Origin: Alphaproteobacteria bacterium
GTDB lineage: Bacteria; Pseudomonadota; Alphaproteobacteria; Micavibrionales; Micavibrionaceae
DNA length: 64,000 bases
Direction: 5' to 3'
Assembly: GCA_030432025.1 (NCBI GenBank)
Contig: JAUIIA010000010.1
Span: 1-64,000 of the forward strand
In this document: piece by piece, positions 28,365 through 38,079 of the stretch
Layout of the letters: each line of letters begins with the position of its first letter
Position numbering within the stretch: position 1 is the first letter of the stretch
Translations under genes and position numbers: made by a program
Notes under the pieces: model-generated
What the model was told of the DNA's origin: nothing
What the model saw: only the letters and a program-made list of their open reading frames with translations
The model's database searches: none

Positions 28365-30152
28365 TTAATCCAGTGACTTAGCTAATTTTTTAAAGTGTTT
28401 TGAAGTTTTTTTCAACTCTTCGTACGTCCCCGTATCGGCAATCTGTCCGTCGGCGAGGACGTATATTCTGTCACAGAACTCAAGCGTTTCCACGCGATGC
28501 GTGATCAGAACCATAGTTTTGTCTTCTTTTTCAATGTTTTGCAGAAGACGCTTTTCAGTATCTTGGTCCAATGCACTTGTGGCTTCGTCCAAAATCAGAA
28601 TGTGACGGTTTTGGTATAGAGCGCGGGCAATACCGATGCGTTGTCGCTGGCCGCCACTGAGACGGATACCGTTCTCACCTGTAATAAGCTTCGGGGTCTC
28701 GTTCATATCCGCAAGAAACTCATCGACCAATGCACTTGCGCGGGCCTTGTTCGCCAGATCTTCATCAATGTCGTCTTCGCGGTCGGCGAGAGAAATATTC
28801 ATATCAATTGTGTCATCCAGCAAATAAACATTCTGCGAGATGTAAGCTACGTTTTGTCGCCAGCCGGGATAATCGGCAGGGTCCATAAGATTACCGTCTA
28901 CATATAACCCGCCTTCATTCGGCGCGCTTAAGCCGACTAGCATATCGACAAGCGTGCTCTTGCCGGCGCCGCTTCCCCCGATGATGCCGACTTTTTCACC
29001 CCGTCGAATATTAAGATCAATGTTCTTTAAGACCTTTTCTTCTTCAGTGTAGGAAAAGCTGACATTTTGCAGGCCAAAACTCTCCTTAAAGCCGATTGGT
29101 GGAATGTCACGCGCTATGTTCTGTTCGGCTACGCCTTGCAAGCTCTCAAGCTCTCCTGAAACGATATCAAGAGAATGCGCCGAAAACTGGATACGGGACA
29201 ATGCGTTGAAGATAAGCTGTAAGGCTGGCATCAGGCGGTAACTTGCAAAGGCATATATACCCAAAATCGGCAAAACTTCGCTAGCGTTCTCTTGCGTAGA
29301 GATCAGGTAGATGATCGAAACCACAAGAGCGGAAATGGCGAAAACTTCAATAATGTAACGAGGCGCAATCGAGGCTATGTCTGAGAGCGTCCGCACTCGC
29401 GCATATCCTTGCGCTGCTTCATCAAAGCGGCTGATGAAGATTTTCTCCGCTCCCAGCATTTTTATGTCGCGTATAATCTTGATGGAGTCGCTGATCGACT
29501 TCAACTTTCCTTCTGTCATCGCCACATTCTCTTTGCCTAGCTTGTAGAGCGGGGTTTTTACGAACAGGTAAATCAGTGTGTAGGCTCCACCCAAAATAGC
29601 CCCCATCATCAGGGTCACTTTGGGGTGGATGATAAAAACAAAAATGATGATTGCGAGCGCAGAAATTGATCGCGACAACAATTGAAGCGCCTGCATGATT
29701 ACATTTGAGATAATGTAGGCGACTTCGTTAAAGATGTTTCGCAAAAGCTCTGTACTGTGACGGGTCAGGAAAAAACGGTACGGCTGGTATAGATAGGTTT
29801 TTAGGAGCCGTTGGCCAATCGTATATTCGCGGTTATTTGCATAACGAATAGCCAGATAATTGGTCAGCAGGATCATTGCGTTACTGACAATGATGATGAA
29901 CAAAATCACTACGCCAAGGGCTATCGAAAACTGCTGAAAGCTCTCAAATTCGTAATGATCATAGATATTTTTGACGAAAGGCATGCTGTCCATCGTGTCG
30001 GGGCTGGTAATAACCGCGATCAAAGGGGCGACCGATGCAATGCCGAGAACCTCTAGTAGTGCGTTTAACACCATGAAAAAGCATAGAAAAATCAGGTTTT
30101 TCTTCTCGTCAGGCGAAAGCAGAGATAGTATTTTTCGGACTTTGTCGAACAT
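28365..30152 (-). CDS. ABC exporter, fused membrane and ATPase domains (MsbA/PglK-like)
   Basis: This 595-residue half-transporter acts as a homodimer. Six membrane helices fill about residues 15-320. The ATPase follows with Walker A GGSGAGKST, signature LSGGQRQR, Walker B ILILDEATSALD and the H-loop LITHRVETL. Within a glycan island lacking a visible Wzx, it is a good candidate for the flippase of lipid-linked oligosaccharide, as PglK is in Campylobacter; lipid or peptide export is the alternative. It is transcribed away from the MBOAT gene, sharing a 72-base divergent region. Confidence 0.85.
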   Translation of the reverse strand: MFDKVRKILSLLSPDEKKNLIFLCFFMVLNALLEVLGIASVAPLIAVITSPDTMDSMPFVKNIYDHYEFESFQQFSIALGVVILFIIIVSNAMILLTNYLAIRYANNREYTIGQRLLKTYLYQPYRFFLTRHSTELLRNIFNEVAYIISNVIMQALQLLSRSISALAIIIFVFIIHPKVTLMMGAILGGAYTLIYLFVKTPLYKLGKENVAMTEGKLKSISDSIKIIRDIKMLGAEKIFISRFDEAAQGYARVRTLSDIASIAPRYIIEVFAISALVVSIIYLISTQENASEVLPILGIYAFASYRLMPALQLIFNALSRIQFSAHSLDIVSGELESLQGVAEQNIARDIPPIGFKESFGLQNVSFSYTEEEKVLKNIDLNIRRGEKVGIIGGSGAGKSTLVDMLVGLSAPNEGGLYVDGNLMDPADYPGWRQNVAYISQNVYLLDDTIDMNISLADREDDIDEDLANKARASALVDEFLADMNETPKLITGENGIRLSGGQRQRIGIARALYQNRHILILDEATSALDQDTEKRLLQNIEKEDKTMVLITHRVETLEFCDRIYVLADGQIADTGTYEELKKTSKHFKKLAKSLD

Positions 30153-30178
30153 CTAGGTGATTGCTTTCGATGGGAAAT

Positions 30179-30193
30179 CTCTTATACAAAGAG
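30179..30193. promoter_or_regulatory. Inverted repeat in divergent intergenic region
   Basis: CTCTT-ATACA-AAGAG at 30179-30193 is a perfect 5-bp inverted repeat in the 72-base gap between the ABC exporter (minus) and the MBOAT gene (plus). It overlaps -10-like sequences on both strands (TTATAC and TATAAG). It could be a shared operator; the repeat is short enough to be chance. Confidence 0.25.
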
Positions 30194-30224
30194 GCTTGGT
30201 TGAATTCTATGATCGTTGCAAAGC

Positions 30225-31685
30225 ATGCTGTTTAGTTCATATAGCTTCATTTTATACTTCTTTCCGGCATGTTTTCTGCTGTCTTTACTGTTCAGGCGTT
30301 TCAGTAATTTTAAATACCACGTTTTATTACTGATTGCTGCATCTCTTGTCTTTTATGCATTTGGAAATGTTTATTACCTCATCTTAATTTTAGGGTCTAT
30401 AGGCTTTAATTATTCGATGGCGAAGGTCATTACTGGTCATCAAGACCGCAAGAAATTGTTCTTATGGCTAGGGGTGGGGGCGAATATAGCTCTGCTAACT
30501 TATTATAAATACACAAATTTCTTTGTTGAAACTTTTAATCAGATCACAGATGGCTCTGTTTTGTATAACGTTGTGCTGCCAATAGGAATTTCTTTCTATA
30601 CGTTCCAGCAGATTATGTATCTGGTTGATAGCTATAAGGGAAAAGTGGAGCAACATGATTTCAAGACGTATGTGCTCTATATCGCGTTTTTCCCGCAGCT
30701 CATCGCAGGGCCGATTGTCTGTCACAAAGATTTCTTTCATCAATTGCGCGATAAGAGCCTGGCGATAGATACACCTAAAAATCTGGCTATAGGTCTGTCC
30801 TTTTTTACCTACGGTCTGTTTAAGAAAATTGTCATAGCGGATCAATTGGAAGCCGCATTCATTAATCCCGTTTTTGATGCTTCTATGGCGGGCTCGGTCA
30901 CGTTTTGGGAAGCGTGGGTAGGCACGGTGGCCTATGCATTTCAGATTTATTACGATTTCTCAGGCTATTCTGATATGGCTTTGGGGCTTGGCAAGTGCTT
31001 CGGGATCGAGCTGCCTCAAAACTTTAACAGCCCCTACAAATCAAAGAGTCTGCGTGAATTCTGGCGGCGCTGGCATATGACGCTGTCCTTTTTCCTGCGT
31101 GATTATCTGTATATTCCTCTCGGGGGTAATCGCGTTGCCGAATGGCGGAAGAATTTCAATATCGTTCTCACGATGTTTTTGGCGGGGTTATGGCACGGTG
31201 CGGGCTGGGGCTTTATGATCTGGGGCTTCTTACATGGAGTAGGTATTGCCATAAACCACTATCTCGCAAAGGCCGGGAAGTTGAACAGAATCCCGTTTCT
31301 GAACTGGGTATTTACCTTTGCGTTTGTCTGCTTATGCTGGGTCGCGTTTCGCAGCGAGAGTATGTCCAGCATGGTCGAGATGTGGGTGTCCATGTTCTCG
31401 TTAATCGAAATTATTGAGACAGATTCAAAGTTATATGCAGAATTTCATGTTCTGATTTTACCTGTATTATTGGCGCATTGCGTTTTCTGTCCCAACCTGT
31501 TTCAGATATTCGAGAAAGATCTTAAATATGTTGACCGTCAGGTGCTGGATAATTGCCACCCATTATTAGAGCGTTTTCTGGTTTGGAAGCCGACGGCTAT
31601 TTGGGCAGTTACAAGCGCATGTGCCTTCTATGCCAGCTTCCTCCTTATGGGTACCGTTAATTCATTCATTTATTTTCAGTTTTAG
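30225..31685 (+). CDS. MBOAT family O-acyltransferase (AlgI/DltB-like)
   Basis: This 486-residue polytopic protein has about ten or more membrane segments and the AlgI pattern: MLFSSYSFILYFFP at the start, LPIGISFYTFQQIMYLVDSY, FWRRWHMTLSFFLRDYLYIPLGGNR, and the catalytic-His region MFLAGLWHGAGWGFMIWGFLHG. It moves acyl (usually acetyl) groups across the membrane onto a glycan. The ATG at 30225 matches the family start; a TTG three codons earlier is less likely. The SGNH-like gene two bases downstream is its expected partner. Confidence 0.92.
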   Translation: MLFSSYSFILYFFPACFLLSLLFRRFSNFKYHVLLLIAASLVFYAFGNVYYLILILGSIGFNYSMAKVITGHQDRKKLFLWLGVGANIALLTYYKYTNFFVETFNQITDGSVLYNVVLPIGISFYTFQQIMYLVDSYKGKVEQHDFKTYVLYIAFFPQLIAGPIVCHKDFFHQLRDKSLAIDTPKNLAIGLSFFTYGLFKKIVIADQLEAAFINPVFDASMAGSVTFWEAWVGTVAYAFQIYYDFSGYSDMALGLGKCFGIELPQNFNSPYKSKSLREFWRRWHMTLSFFLRDYLYIPLGGNRVAEWRKNFNIVLTMFLAGLWHGAGWGFMIWGFLHGVGIAINHYLAKAGKLNRIPFLNWVFTFAFVCLCWVAFRSESMSSMVEMWVSMFSLIEIIETDSKLYAEFHVLILPVLLAHCVFCPNLFQIFEKDLKYVDRQVLDNCHPLLERFLVWKPTAIWAVTSACAFYASFLLMGTVNSFIYFQF

Positions 31686-31687
31686 TC

Positions 31688-32719
31688 ATGGGCCAGTTTA
31701 AAACCTACATAGCGATATTGTTTATCTTGATCTGCTCTGCCGCAATCATCCAATATACGGCGATTAAATATGGTTTCGCGCCATACGGTATGCGGAAATC
31801 CTTATTTGGCTATGACAGCATCGTTTCGTACAAGACGGACGGACGCTTTGTTAAGACTGCTAAGGTATCAGCCGAGGGCAAGGCTTTCGATATCTACATG
31901 ATAGGTAGCTCGCGCCTTCGGGATGGTCTTGATCCTGAAACCGTTGAAGCGTTAACGGGAATGGAAACGTTTAATTACGGTTTAAGCGGCTTGCTAGCAC
32001 GCGAGATGGAAAAAATTGTCGGGCACCTGGTAAAGCAGAAACAGCCTAAGTTGATTATTATTGGTTTGGATTTCTTTGCCTTTAATGACGCTACAACACC
32101 TTCGGACAGTATGGTGTTAGAGACCCATATGCCATTTGAAACAGCGTTAAAGCTTTATCTTTCGAAATTCAGCATAGAGATCGTGCAAAAAGCGCGAAAA
32201 CATAAGAAAGAAAACATTCAGGTCTTTTGCAGTACAAACGGATTTTGTGAAGACAAACGTTTCACACCTGAGGAGGTCGGTCACTATATCAAGCAAGGCT
32301 TGGGGAATATGGGGCAACCTGGAAGTGTTTTGGATAAATTTAACGGCTACAAAAAGAGCTATACCGCGTTCGAGAGAATGCTGGAGAAATTAAGCAGTAC
32401 AAATACAAAAGTGATCTTTTTTCACTCACCGGCTCATTACGAATACTACGCGAAGCTAGAAGAAATCGGACTGCTCGAGACCTATACAAATTGGAAAAAT
32501 GATATAAATAAAGCGGCCTTGGAGAATGGCTATCAGGTTTGGGACTTCAATATCGCGTCTCCTGCAACAACGCTTGCTTTTGACCAGAGTGAGCGGTATT
32601 TTAACGATGATTTACATTACACCAAATACTTTGGTGACATTATATTAGAGACAATATTGGGCTCGGAAAAAGTCGCTGAATATTCCGAATATTCGCGCAA
32701 GATAGAAATAGGAAATTAA
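31688..32719 (+). CDS. Membrane-anchored SGNH-like protein, partner of MBOAT acyltransferase
   Basis: This 343-residue protein has one N-terminal membrane segment (about 6-25) and a periplasmic SGNH-hydrolase-like domain. The Ser block is YMIGSSRLRDGL (about 71-81), followed by FNYGLSG and the terminal Asp/His block DDLHYTKYFG near 315, all in the usual order. Proteins of this kind (AlgJ/AlgX or DltD type) accept the acyl group from the MBOAT and pass it to the polymer. It starts two bases after the MBOAT stop. Confidence 0.75.
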   Translation: MGQFKTYIAILFILICSAAIIQYTAIKYGFAPYGMRKSLFGYDSIVSYKTDGRFVKTAKVSAEGKAFDIYMIGSSRLRDGLDPETVEALTGMETFNYGLSGLLAREMEKIVGHLVKQKQPKLIIIGLDFFAFNDATTPSDSMVLETHMPFETALKLYLSKFSIEIVQKARKHKKENIQVFCSTNGFCEDKRFTPEEVGHYIKQGLGNMGQPGSVLDKFNGYKKSYTAFERMLEKLSSTNTKVIFFHSPAHYEYYAKLEEIGLLETYTNWKNDINKAALENGYQVWDFNIASPATTLAFDQSERYFNDDLHYTKYFGDIILETILGSEKVAEYSEYSRKIEIGN

Positions 32720-32721
32720 GC

Positions 32722-33642
32722 ATGGAAGACTCTGTAAAAGCTTTTAAGGATTGGGTTCATGGCGTTTTGTTCAAGCTCAGAACTTTGAGGTCGAACATTT
32801 CTATCTTTTTGTCTCGCGCGATCCTCAAAAACGAAGGCGGTCTGGATCTGTTCTTGATAGGAAAATGCGAGCATTTTTTCAAAAAGCTTTTATGTAAGGA
32901 AAAAAAGCAGCCGGCAGCTATTACGGACAAAAACCAGAATGTCGTGCCGTTTCTGCATAAAAATAAATATGCGCCTGTTTCACTGGAACTTCCACCTGAA
33001 CTGGTGAAAGAAATTCATGCGAAAGTCTGCGAGTACATCGAAGACGACCAGTTTTCTTATGTGCGAGGCGCGCATTACGGCAACTCCAAAGATCAATATT
33101 ACACGCGTGCGATGCGTAATGTTGTAACGAACATTCCGCAAGTCAGAGAAGTCCTCACGCCTGAATTGGAAAGCATTCTGACTGAATATTTCGATACCAA
33201 TATCGGCGTGACATCAGTGCTGCTTTGGCGCAATTATCATGTGCCCGAAGACAACGAAAACCGTATTGTGTTTTCTAATGACTGGCACAACGACAATATT
33301 GCCCCGACTGAATTGAAGCTCTTCGTGAATATTACTGATGTCACTGAAAACCACGGCCCGCTACATGTCATTAGCGAGCAGGAGTCAAAGCGACTATTCT
33401 CTGAAAAGGCGTTTAAAGGGCGCAAGAAGCAAAACGATGTTTCGTCTTTGGAAAATAGTGAGCACTTGATTAAGCATACAGGAAAAGCGGGAAGCGCCGT
33501 TTTAGCGCACGCTTCATGCTGTCTGCATAGAGCGGATATTCCCGGCGAGGGTAACTATCGTGATATGCTGGAATTCCAGTTTCATCCGACGACAGCGCCG
33601 CTTTCTGAAGACTGGTATACGAAGCGTTTGAAGTATCAGTAG
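32722..33642 (+). CDS. Second PhyH-like dioxygenase
   Basis: This 306-residue protein has an about 90-residue N-terminal extension, basic and partly helical, followed by a double-stranded beta-helix dioxygenase. Candidate iron ligands are H189 and D191 (DWHNDN) and H269 (CLHRAD), with R280 (GNYRDM) for 2-oxoglutarate. The spacing matches PhyH. It follows the SGNH gene by two bases in one operon, suggesting it acts on the same glycan. It is clearly distinct from the PhyH gene at 27494-28357, so the locus holds two oxygenases. Confidence 0.7.
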   Translation: MEDSVKAFKDWVHGVLFKLRTLRSNISIFLSRAILKNEGGLDLFLIGKCEHFFKKLLCKEKKQPAAITDKNQNVVPFLHKNKYAPVSLELPPELVKEIHAKVCEYIEDDQFSYVRGAHYGNSKDQYYTRAMRNVVTNIPQVREVLTPELESILTEYFDTNIGVTSVLLWRNYHVPEDNENRIVFSNDWHNDNIAPTELKLFVNITDVTENHGPLHVISEQESKRLFSEKAFKGRKKQNDVSSLENSEHLIKHTGKAGSAVLAHASCCLHRADIPGEGNYRDMLEFQFHPTTAPLSEDWYTKRLKYQ

Positions 33643-33674
33643 ACCCATAACGATCAATCAGGTTTTTTCTGATT

Positions 33675-34967
33675 TTGTACCGCATCTTAAAACACATCAT
33701 CCGTTTTTATTCATCAGAGCAGCAATTGACTGTCTATGACAGCATGCTAGAGGAAAGCGCTAGCCTCAGACGGCAGCATGCCGCATACAGATGGTTGAAA
33801 AGGTTCGGACTGGGTTATTGGGTCTTGGTTCTCTATGGCTTCAGAACTGCTGGCCGCTATGATGTGAGTACACATTATGATAGTACCGTTCTCGGGTTTT
33901 CAGTCGTTACGAATAATCAACAAAACATGGAACACATTCGCAGACTGTCTGAAAACGCATTAGTGCCGTCCTATATCTGTGACACAGCGGGAAGGGGTGC
34001 ACGCGTCAAAAATATGCTTAAGCTTGCGTCTAAAATCATGAGGCCTGATGGTTGGCGATCTGTAAGGAAAACGGCACAGATCGTAAAATTTGTCGATAGA
34101 CGTCACGGATGGATACAGGCCGTGAATGTATCTTCATTTCTGTTCGGGGTATTTGCATTTCGTAATGCGTTCGGCCCTGACAACAAGATCGGTTTCACCG
34201 CAAATGATTTCAGTCCCATCCCGCTCGCCTTTAAATATGCAGGTCGAAAGGCAGGCCTGAAACAGATGTTTGTAATGCATGGGCAAATATCATCTGCCGA
34301 GAGCGGGAATACGTTTCCAAGGCTGGATTATGATGTTGCTTTTCTATACGGAGATGCGGCTTTACAAGCATATAAAGCTGGAGGATCACCATTAGGCAAG
34401 GTTGTATTGACGGGGTTTCCCGGGGTAAGCCAACCTCTGCGAAAGGTTCCTGATCCTGTGAAAAGCATCGGCGTGTGCTTGGCCAATTATTATGATGCTG
34501 ATACCTATGAAGCTATTCTGGATATCGGCAAAACCTATCCGCAGGCAGAGGTGTATGTAAGATGTCACCCGCGTTGTGACCAACGCCCTGACTTTTCAAA
34601 TGTCTCGAACATAGCTTTAAGCGATCACAGTGGAATAAACGATTTTGCGCAAGCATGTAACTTTGTTATCGCGGGTAATACGGGAGGGCAAATCGATTTG
34701 TTAAAACAGGGGTGTCCTGTTCTTCATTATCCCGCGCTGGATAAATTGGGAGAGGACGATATTGGTCTAGTCGCTGACGGGACTGTCCCGCTCTTTCGGA
34801 AGAATAACCCTATGAGCGCCGCTGGTTTAAATAATCATTTTGATCGAGAATGGGTTAAGAAATTCAGAAAATATGATTCTCAGTACATGGCCAGCGAAGA
34901 GGAAACGGCCGAAATGCGGCAAGAGGTTCGTAATACATACTTAGCCTTGCTCGAGGATGGGGCCTAA
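33675..34967 (+). CDS. Putative GT-B-type glycan biosynthesis protein
   Basis: This 430-residue protein has no signal peptide. The last 250 residues carry signs of a CDP-glycerol-transferase/capsule-type GT-B fold: MFVMHGQISSAESG, FLYGDAALQAYKAGG, VVLTGFPGV, VYVRCHPRCDQ and VIAGNTGGQIDLLKQGCPVLHYP. The donor and acceptor are unknown. The frame begins with a TTG at 33675 and no strong Shine-Dalgarno; the next in-frame ATG is at 33747, so the start is uncertain. It closes the MBOAT-SGNH-PhyH run and ends 4 bases before the stop of the convergent AsnB-like gene. Confidence 0.6.
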   Translation: MYRILKHIIRFYSSEQQLTVYDSMLEESASLRRQHAAYRWLKRFGLGYWVLVLYGFRTAGRYDVSTHYDSTVLGFSVVTNNQQNMEHIRRLSENALVPSYICDTAGRGARVKNMLKLASKIMRPDGWRSVRKTAQIVKFVDRRHGWIQAVNVSSFLFGVFAFRNAFGPDNKIGFTANDFSPIPLAFKYAGRKAGLKQMFVMHGQISSAESGNTFPRLDYDVAFLYGDAALQAYKAGGSPLGKVVLTGFPGVSQPLRKVPDPVKSIGVCLANYYDADTYEAILDIGKTYPQAEVYVRCHPRCDQRPDFSNVSNIALSDHSGINDFAQACNFVIAGNTGGQIDLLKQGCPVLHYPALDKLGEDDIGLVADGTVPLFRKNNPMSAAGLNNHFDREWVKKFRKYDSQYMASEEETAEMRQEVRNTYLALLEDGA

Positions 34968-34971
34968 AAGC

Positions 34972-36909
34972 TTATTTATGCCAGTGTTCGTACCACTGTT
35001 GGAACATCAATACATTCCATAAGCGCGGGTGCCAATCATGAGTGCCATTTTGGTGCTCATCCCAGCGTTCGCGAACAAGTTCAGCATTCAAAAAGCCTTC
35101 CTCTCGTAACCGATCAGCGTTCAGCAGATTCTCTCCCCAATCCTTTAAAGGTCCTCGCAACCACTCGGCGACCGGAACCGCAAATCCTTGCTTTGGCCGA
35201 TCAAACAGCTCTTTGGGGATGTAGCGCTCTAGCAAACGACGCAATATGATTTTCCCTTCACCATCATGATATTTGAGGCGCATGGGAATTCTCCAAGCAA
35301 GTTCTATGACATTATGGTCGAGAAGCGGCGAACGTATTTCCAAGGAATGCGCCATGCTCGCACGATCAACTTTCACCAGATTGTCTTCAGGTAAATAATT
35401 GAGCTGGTCATGCAGCATCATCAAATGGGTAAAGTTTTCAGTGTTGGTAACATCATAGGCTGAAAAATAACGGTCTCTCTCCTGTGCACCGTTCACAAGC
35501 GCATATGCGTTTTTCCAATGGGTCATCAGGAACGCGTATTGCTGATCCGCATATTGCAGAGTAAGGAAATCGGCAAGCGCATGCATGCGATGCCCGGATC
35601 GCCCGCCCATGATTGTTCTCCAGGCACCTGTGGGAATATTCTGTATGCACGCGGCTGCGCCTTTCCGAAAAGGTGCGGGGATCATGGATGCTTTATTTTT
35701 GAGGTTATCGCCCTCGAAGTAACGGGCATAACCGTAGAATAGTTCGTCGCCGCCATCTCCTGAGAGTGCGACAGTTACATGTTGTCGTGCGAGTTGGCTT
35801 ACAAACAAAGTTGGTATTTGGGAAGAGTCACTAAAAGGTTCATCGTAAATTTGCGGCAAATCACCAAGAACATTCAAAGCGTTATCAGGACGCAGATAAA
35901 GCTCGGTATGGTCTGTGCCAAGATGAGCTGCAACCTTCTTTGCGTGCTGGGCTTCGTTGTAAGCTTTCTCTTTATAGCCGATTGAAAAGGTTTTGGCAGC
36001 AAGGCTGGAGTTTTCAGCCATCAAGGAGACTATCAGGGAAGAGTCGATACCCCCCGATAAGAAAGCGCCCAACGGAACATCGGCAATCATTCGCTGCGAA
36101 ACCGCCTTGGACAAAGTGCCTTGTAACGCCTCGAGCGCTTCGTCAATGCTAACATCAAGGGGGTTGTTCACTCCGTTTTGTGCAGCATCCCGCACCGTCC
36201 AGTATGGTGTGATGTTTTCGAAAAAATCTTCCTGAGCCCACGCGCTTGTTTTGTTGATCGGAAACGTTGCTGAATGGCCGGGCGGCAATTTGTATATGCC
36301 TTTGTAAATGGACCAGGGTGAAGGTACGTAATTGTTTTGCATGAACAGGGCGAGGCTGTTGCGATCAATCTCTGGTTTCGGACCATCAAGTGCATGCAGT
36401 GATTTAAGTTCTGAAGTGAACACAAACTTGCGATCATGGTGACCGAAATAAAGGGGTTTTTTGCCGATGCGATCGCGGGCAAGATGCAGGAGCTTTTCTT
36501 TTTTATCCCAGAGGGCAAACGCGAACATGCCCGTGCATTGCCCCAACGTTTTTGAAAGCCCCCACAATTCGATTGCGGCAAGCAAAACTTCCGTGTCGGA
36601 GTGACCTCTAAAACGTACACCTTCTTTTCCAAGCAAAGCCGCTAAGTCTTTAAAGTTGTAGATTTCACCATTGAAAACAATTACGAACCGCCCGCTGGCT
36701 GAGAGCATCGGTTGGTGTCCAGCTTCCGAAAGATCAATAATCGAAAGGCGGCGATGTCCTAGAAATAGGGGGAGGTCAGCATCATTCCATGCTCCGCTGT
36801 CATCGGGACCGCGGTGTGATAATGCGTCCGTCATGCCCTTCAATTCGCGGCCTAGTGATTCCGCGGTGCTGCTGTCCATGTAATCGAATAATCCGGCTAT
36901 GCCGCACAT
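34972..36909 (-). CDS. asnB: AsnB-like glutamine amidotransferase
   Basis: This 645-residue protein has an N-terminal Ntn glutaminase domain with catalytic Cys2 (MCGIAGLF) and a C-terminal ATP-pyrophosphatase domain with LSGGIDSSLI near 290. The start must be 36909, since Cys2 has to become the N-terminus, although it overlaps the upstream glycosyltransferase gene by 13 bases. In glycan loci such proteins (for example WbpS type) amidate uronic acid carboxyls. The nucleotide-sugar dehydrogenase 1.2 kb away, which makes such acids, supports that over housekeeping asparagine synthesis. The choice is inferred. Confidence 0.88.
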   Translation of the reverse strand: MCGIAGLFDYMDSSTAESLGRELKGMTDALSHRGPDDSGAWNDADLPLFLGHRRLSIIDLSEAGHQPMLSASGRFVIVFNGEIYNFKDLAALLGKEGVRFRGHSDTEVLLAAIELWGLSKTLGQCTGMFAFALWDKKEKLLHLARDRIGKKPLYFGHHDRKFVFTSELKSLHALDGPKPEIDRNSLALFMQNNYVPSPWSIYKGIYKLPPGHSATFPINKTSAWAQEDFFENITPYWTVRDAAQNGVNNPLDVSIDEALEALQGTLSKAVSQRMIADVPLGAFLSGGIDSSLIVSLMAENSSLAAKTFSIGYKEKAYNEAQHAKKVAAHLGTDHTELYLRPDNALNVLGDLPQIYDEPFSDSSQIPTLFVSQLARQHVTVALSGDGGDELFYGYARYFEGDNLKNKASMIPAPFRKGAAACIQNIPTGAWRTIMGGRSGHRMHALADFLTLQYADQQYAFLMTHWKNAYALVNGAQERDRYFSAYDVTNTENFTHLMMLHDQLNYLPEDNLVKVDRASMAHSLEIRSPLLDHNVIELAWRIPMRLKYHDGEGKIILRRLLERYIPKELFDRPKQGFAVPVAEWLRGPLKDWGENLLNADRLREEGFLNAELVRERWDEHQNGTHDWHPRLWNVLMFQQWYEHWHK

Positions 36910-38024
36910 TTTAACTGGTCCTCGGGCACAAGAGTTTCAAAGAGTTTGAGGTACTCATCACATATAGCATCAACTGTAAAGCAAAGGGCGCGTTCTTTTT
37001 GCTTTTGCGCATCGAAGGGGTGTTCGAGTGCGGAAATCATGCCCGAAGCTAAGGCAGCGGCATCCCTTACAGGTGTAAGATGACCATAGTTTCCATTGTC
37101 GAGGATTTCTCTTGGTCCTGACGGACAGTCAGTCGAGACAACAGATAATCCGCAGTATAGTGCTTCGACAATTGTGTTACAGAAACCTTCAAGTAGAGAG
37201 GTCATGACAAACAGGTTGGCTTGTTTCATGTACGCGACCGAATTTTGAACAAAACCTGCGAAATGGACATATTCGCTGATGTCGAGTTCTGCCGCGGTCT
37301 GCTTGAGTTTCTCTTCCAGTGGTCCGTTGCCTAATAGAACCAGCTTGACGTCTTGAGTTTTTCTAACGATTGCAAAAGCGTGCAAGAGCGTCTCCTGATC
37401 CTTTTCAAAAGACAATCGACCTGAAGTAATAATGAGCTTTTGCTGAGGATTATCTTTTAAAGAGACCTCCTGATCGTCTTCAAAATCTTTGCGTAATTGT
37501 TCGGTCACGACAGGGTTATAAATGTAGCTGACTTTATCAGCCTTGAGATAAGCAAGCGCCCGAATGTCATCCGCAACACCTTTGGAGATACCAATGACTT
37601 TGTCGGCAAATCTGTAGAAGAGCTTAGTCGCCAGTGAAAAGCTTTTATCTCGCATGCTGGCGGTTTCTTGAATATGCACTGACAAAAATGTTCTCTCGGT
37701 AACAATCAACTTCGTTGTTTGTGTAAATGAGAGAATGCGCGCCAAAGTAGCGATCACATTGGAATGGGTCATAGCAGAGAGCAGAATGTTAGGCTTGGCT
37801 TCTTTGTAATAACGCGACATTGGCAAAAGCGCAGACAGAGAGCGGGATTTTCCCATATTCACAATGTTTACGTTAGTGTATACACGCGCCTTGTTAGGGC
37901 CATCGTCATTGACTACGAGGAGGTCAACCTGATGGCCGCGCTTGGCGAATTCGTTGGCCGTGTTGATGAACATGTGCTGCGCACCGCCGCCCTGAAAATC
38001 CTGAATAAAAAAAGTAAGCTTCAT
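36897..38024 (-). CDS. GT4 family glycosyltransferase
   Basis: This 375-residue GT-B enzyme opens with LTFFIQDFQGGGAQHMFINTA, has the hinge pattern KLIITSGRLSFEKDQETLLHAF and the donor-site EX7E region MTSLLEGFCNTIVEALYCGL. It probably adds one sugar of the repeat unit on the cytoplasmic face. It is the first gene of a minus-strand pair with the AsnB-like gene and is divergent from the nucleotide-sugar dehydrogenase. It resembles the glycosyltransferase at 39496-40599 in its first residues, suggesting old paralogy. Confidence 0.87.
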   Translation of the reverse strand: MKLTFFIQDFQGGGAQHMFINTANEFAKRGHQVDLLVVNDDGPNKARVYTNVNIVNMGKSRSLSALLPMSRYYKEAKPNILLSAMTHSNVIATLARILSFTQTTKLIVTERTFLSVHIQETASMRDKSFSLATKLFYRFADKVIGISKGVADDIRALAYLKADKVSYIYNPVVTEQLRKDFEDDQEVSLKDNPQQKLIITSGRLSFEKDQETLLHAFAIVRKTQDVKLVLLGNGPLEEKLKQTAAELDISEYVHFAGFVQNSVAYMKQANLFVMTSLLEGFCNTIVEALYCGLSVVSTDCPSGPREILDNGNYGHLTPVRDAAALASGMISALEHPFDAQKQKERALCFTVDAICDEYLKLFETLVPEDQLKCAA

Positions 38025-38079
38025 AAGCGTTTTTTAGGTGTTGGTGCAGGAAAGTGCTCTTGCTGCTTGTAAGGGTAAA

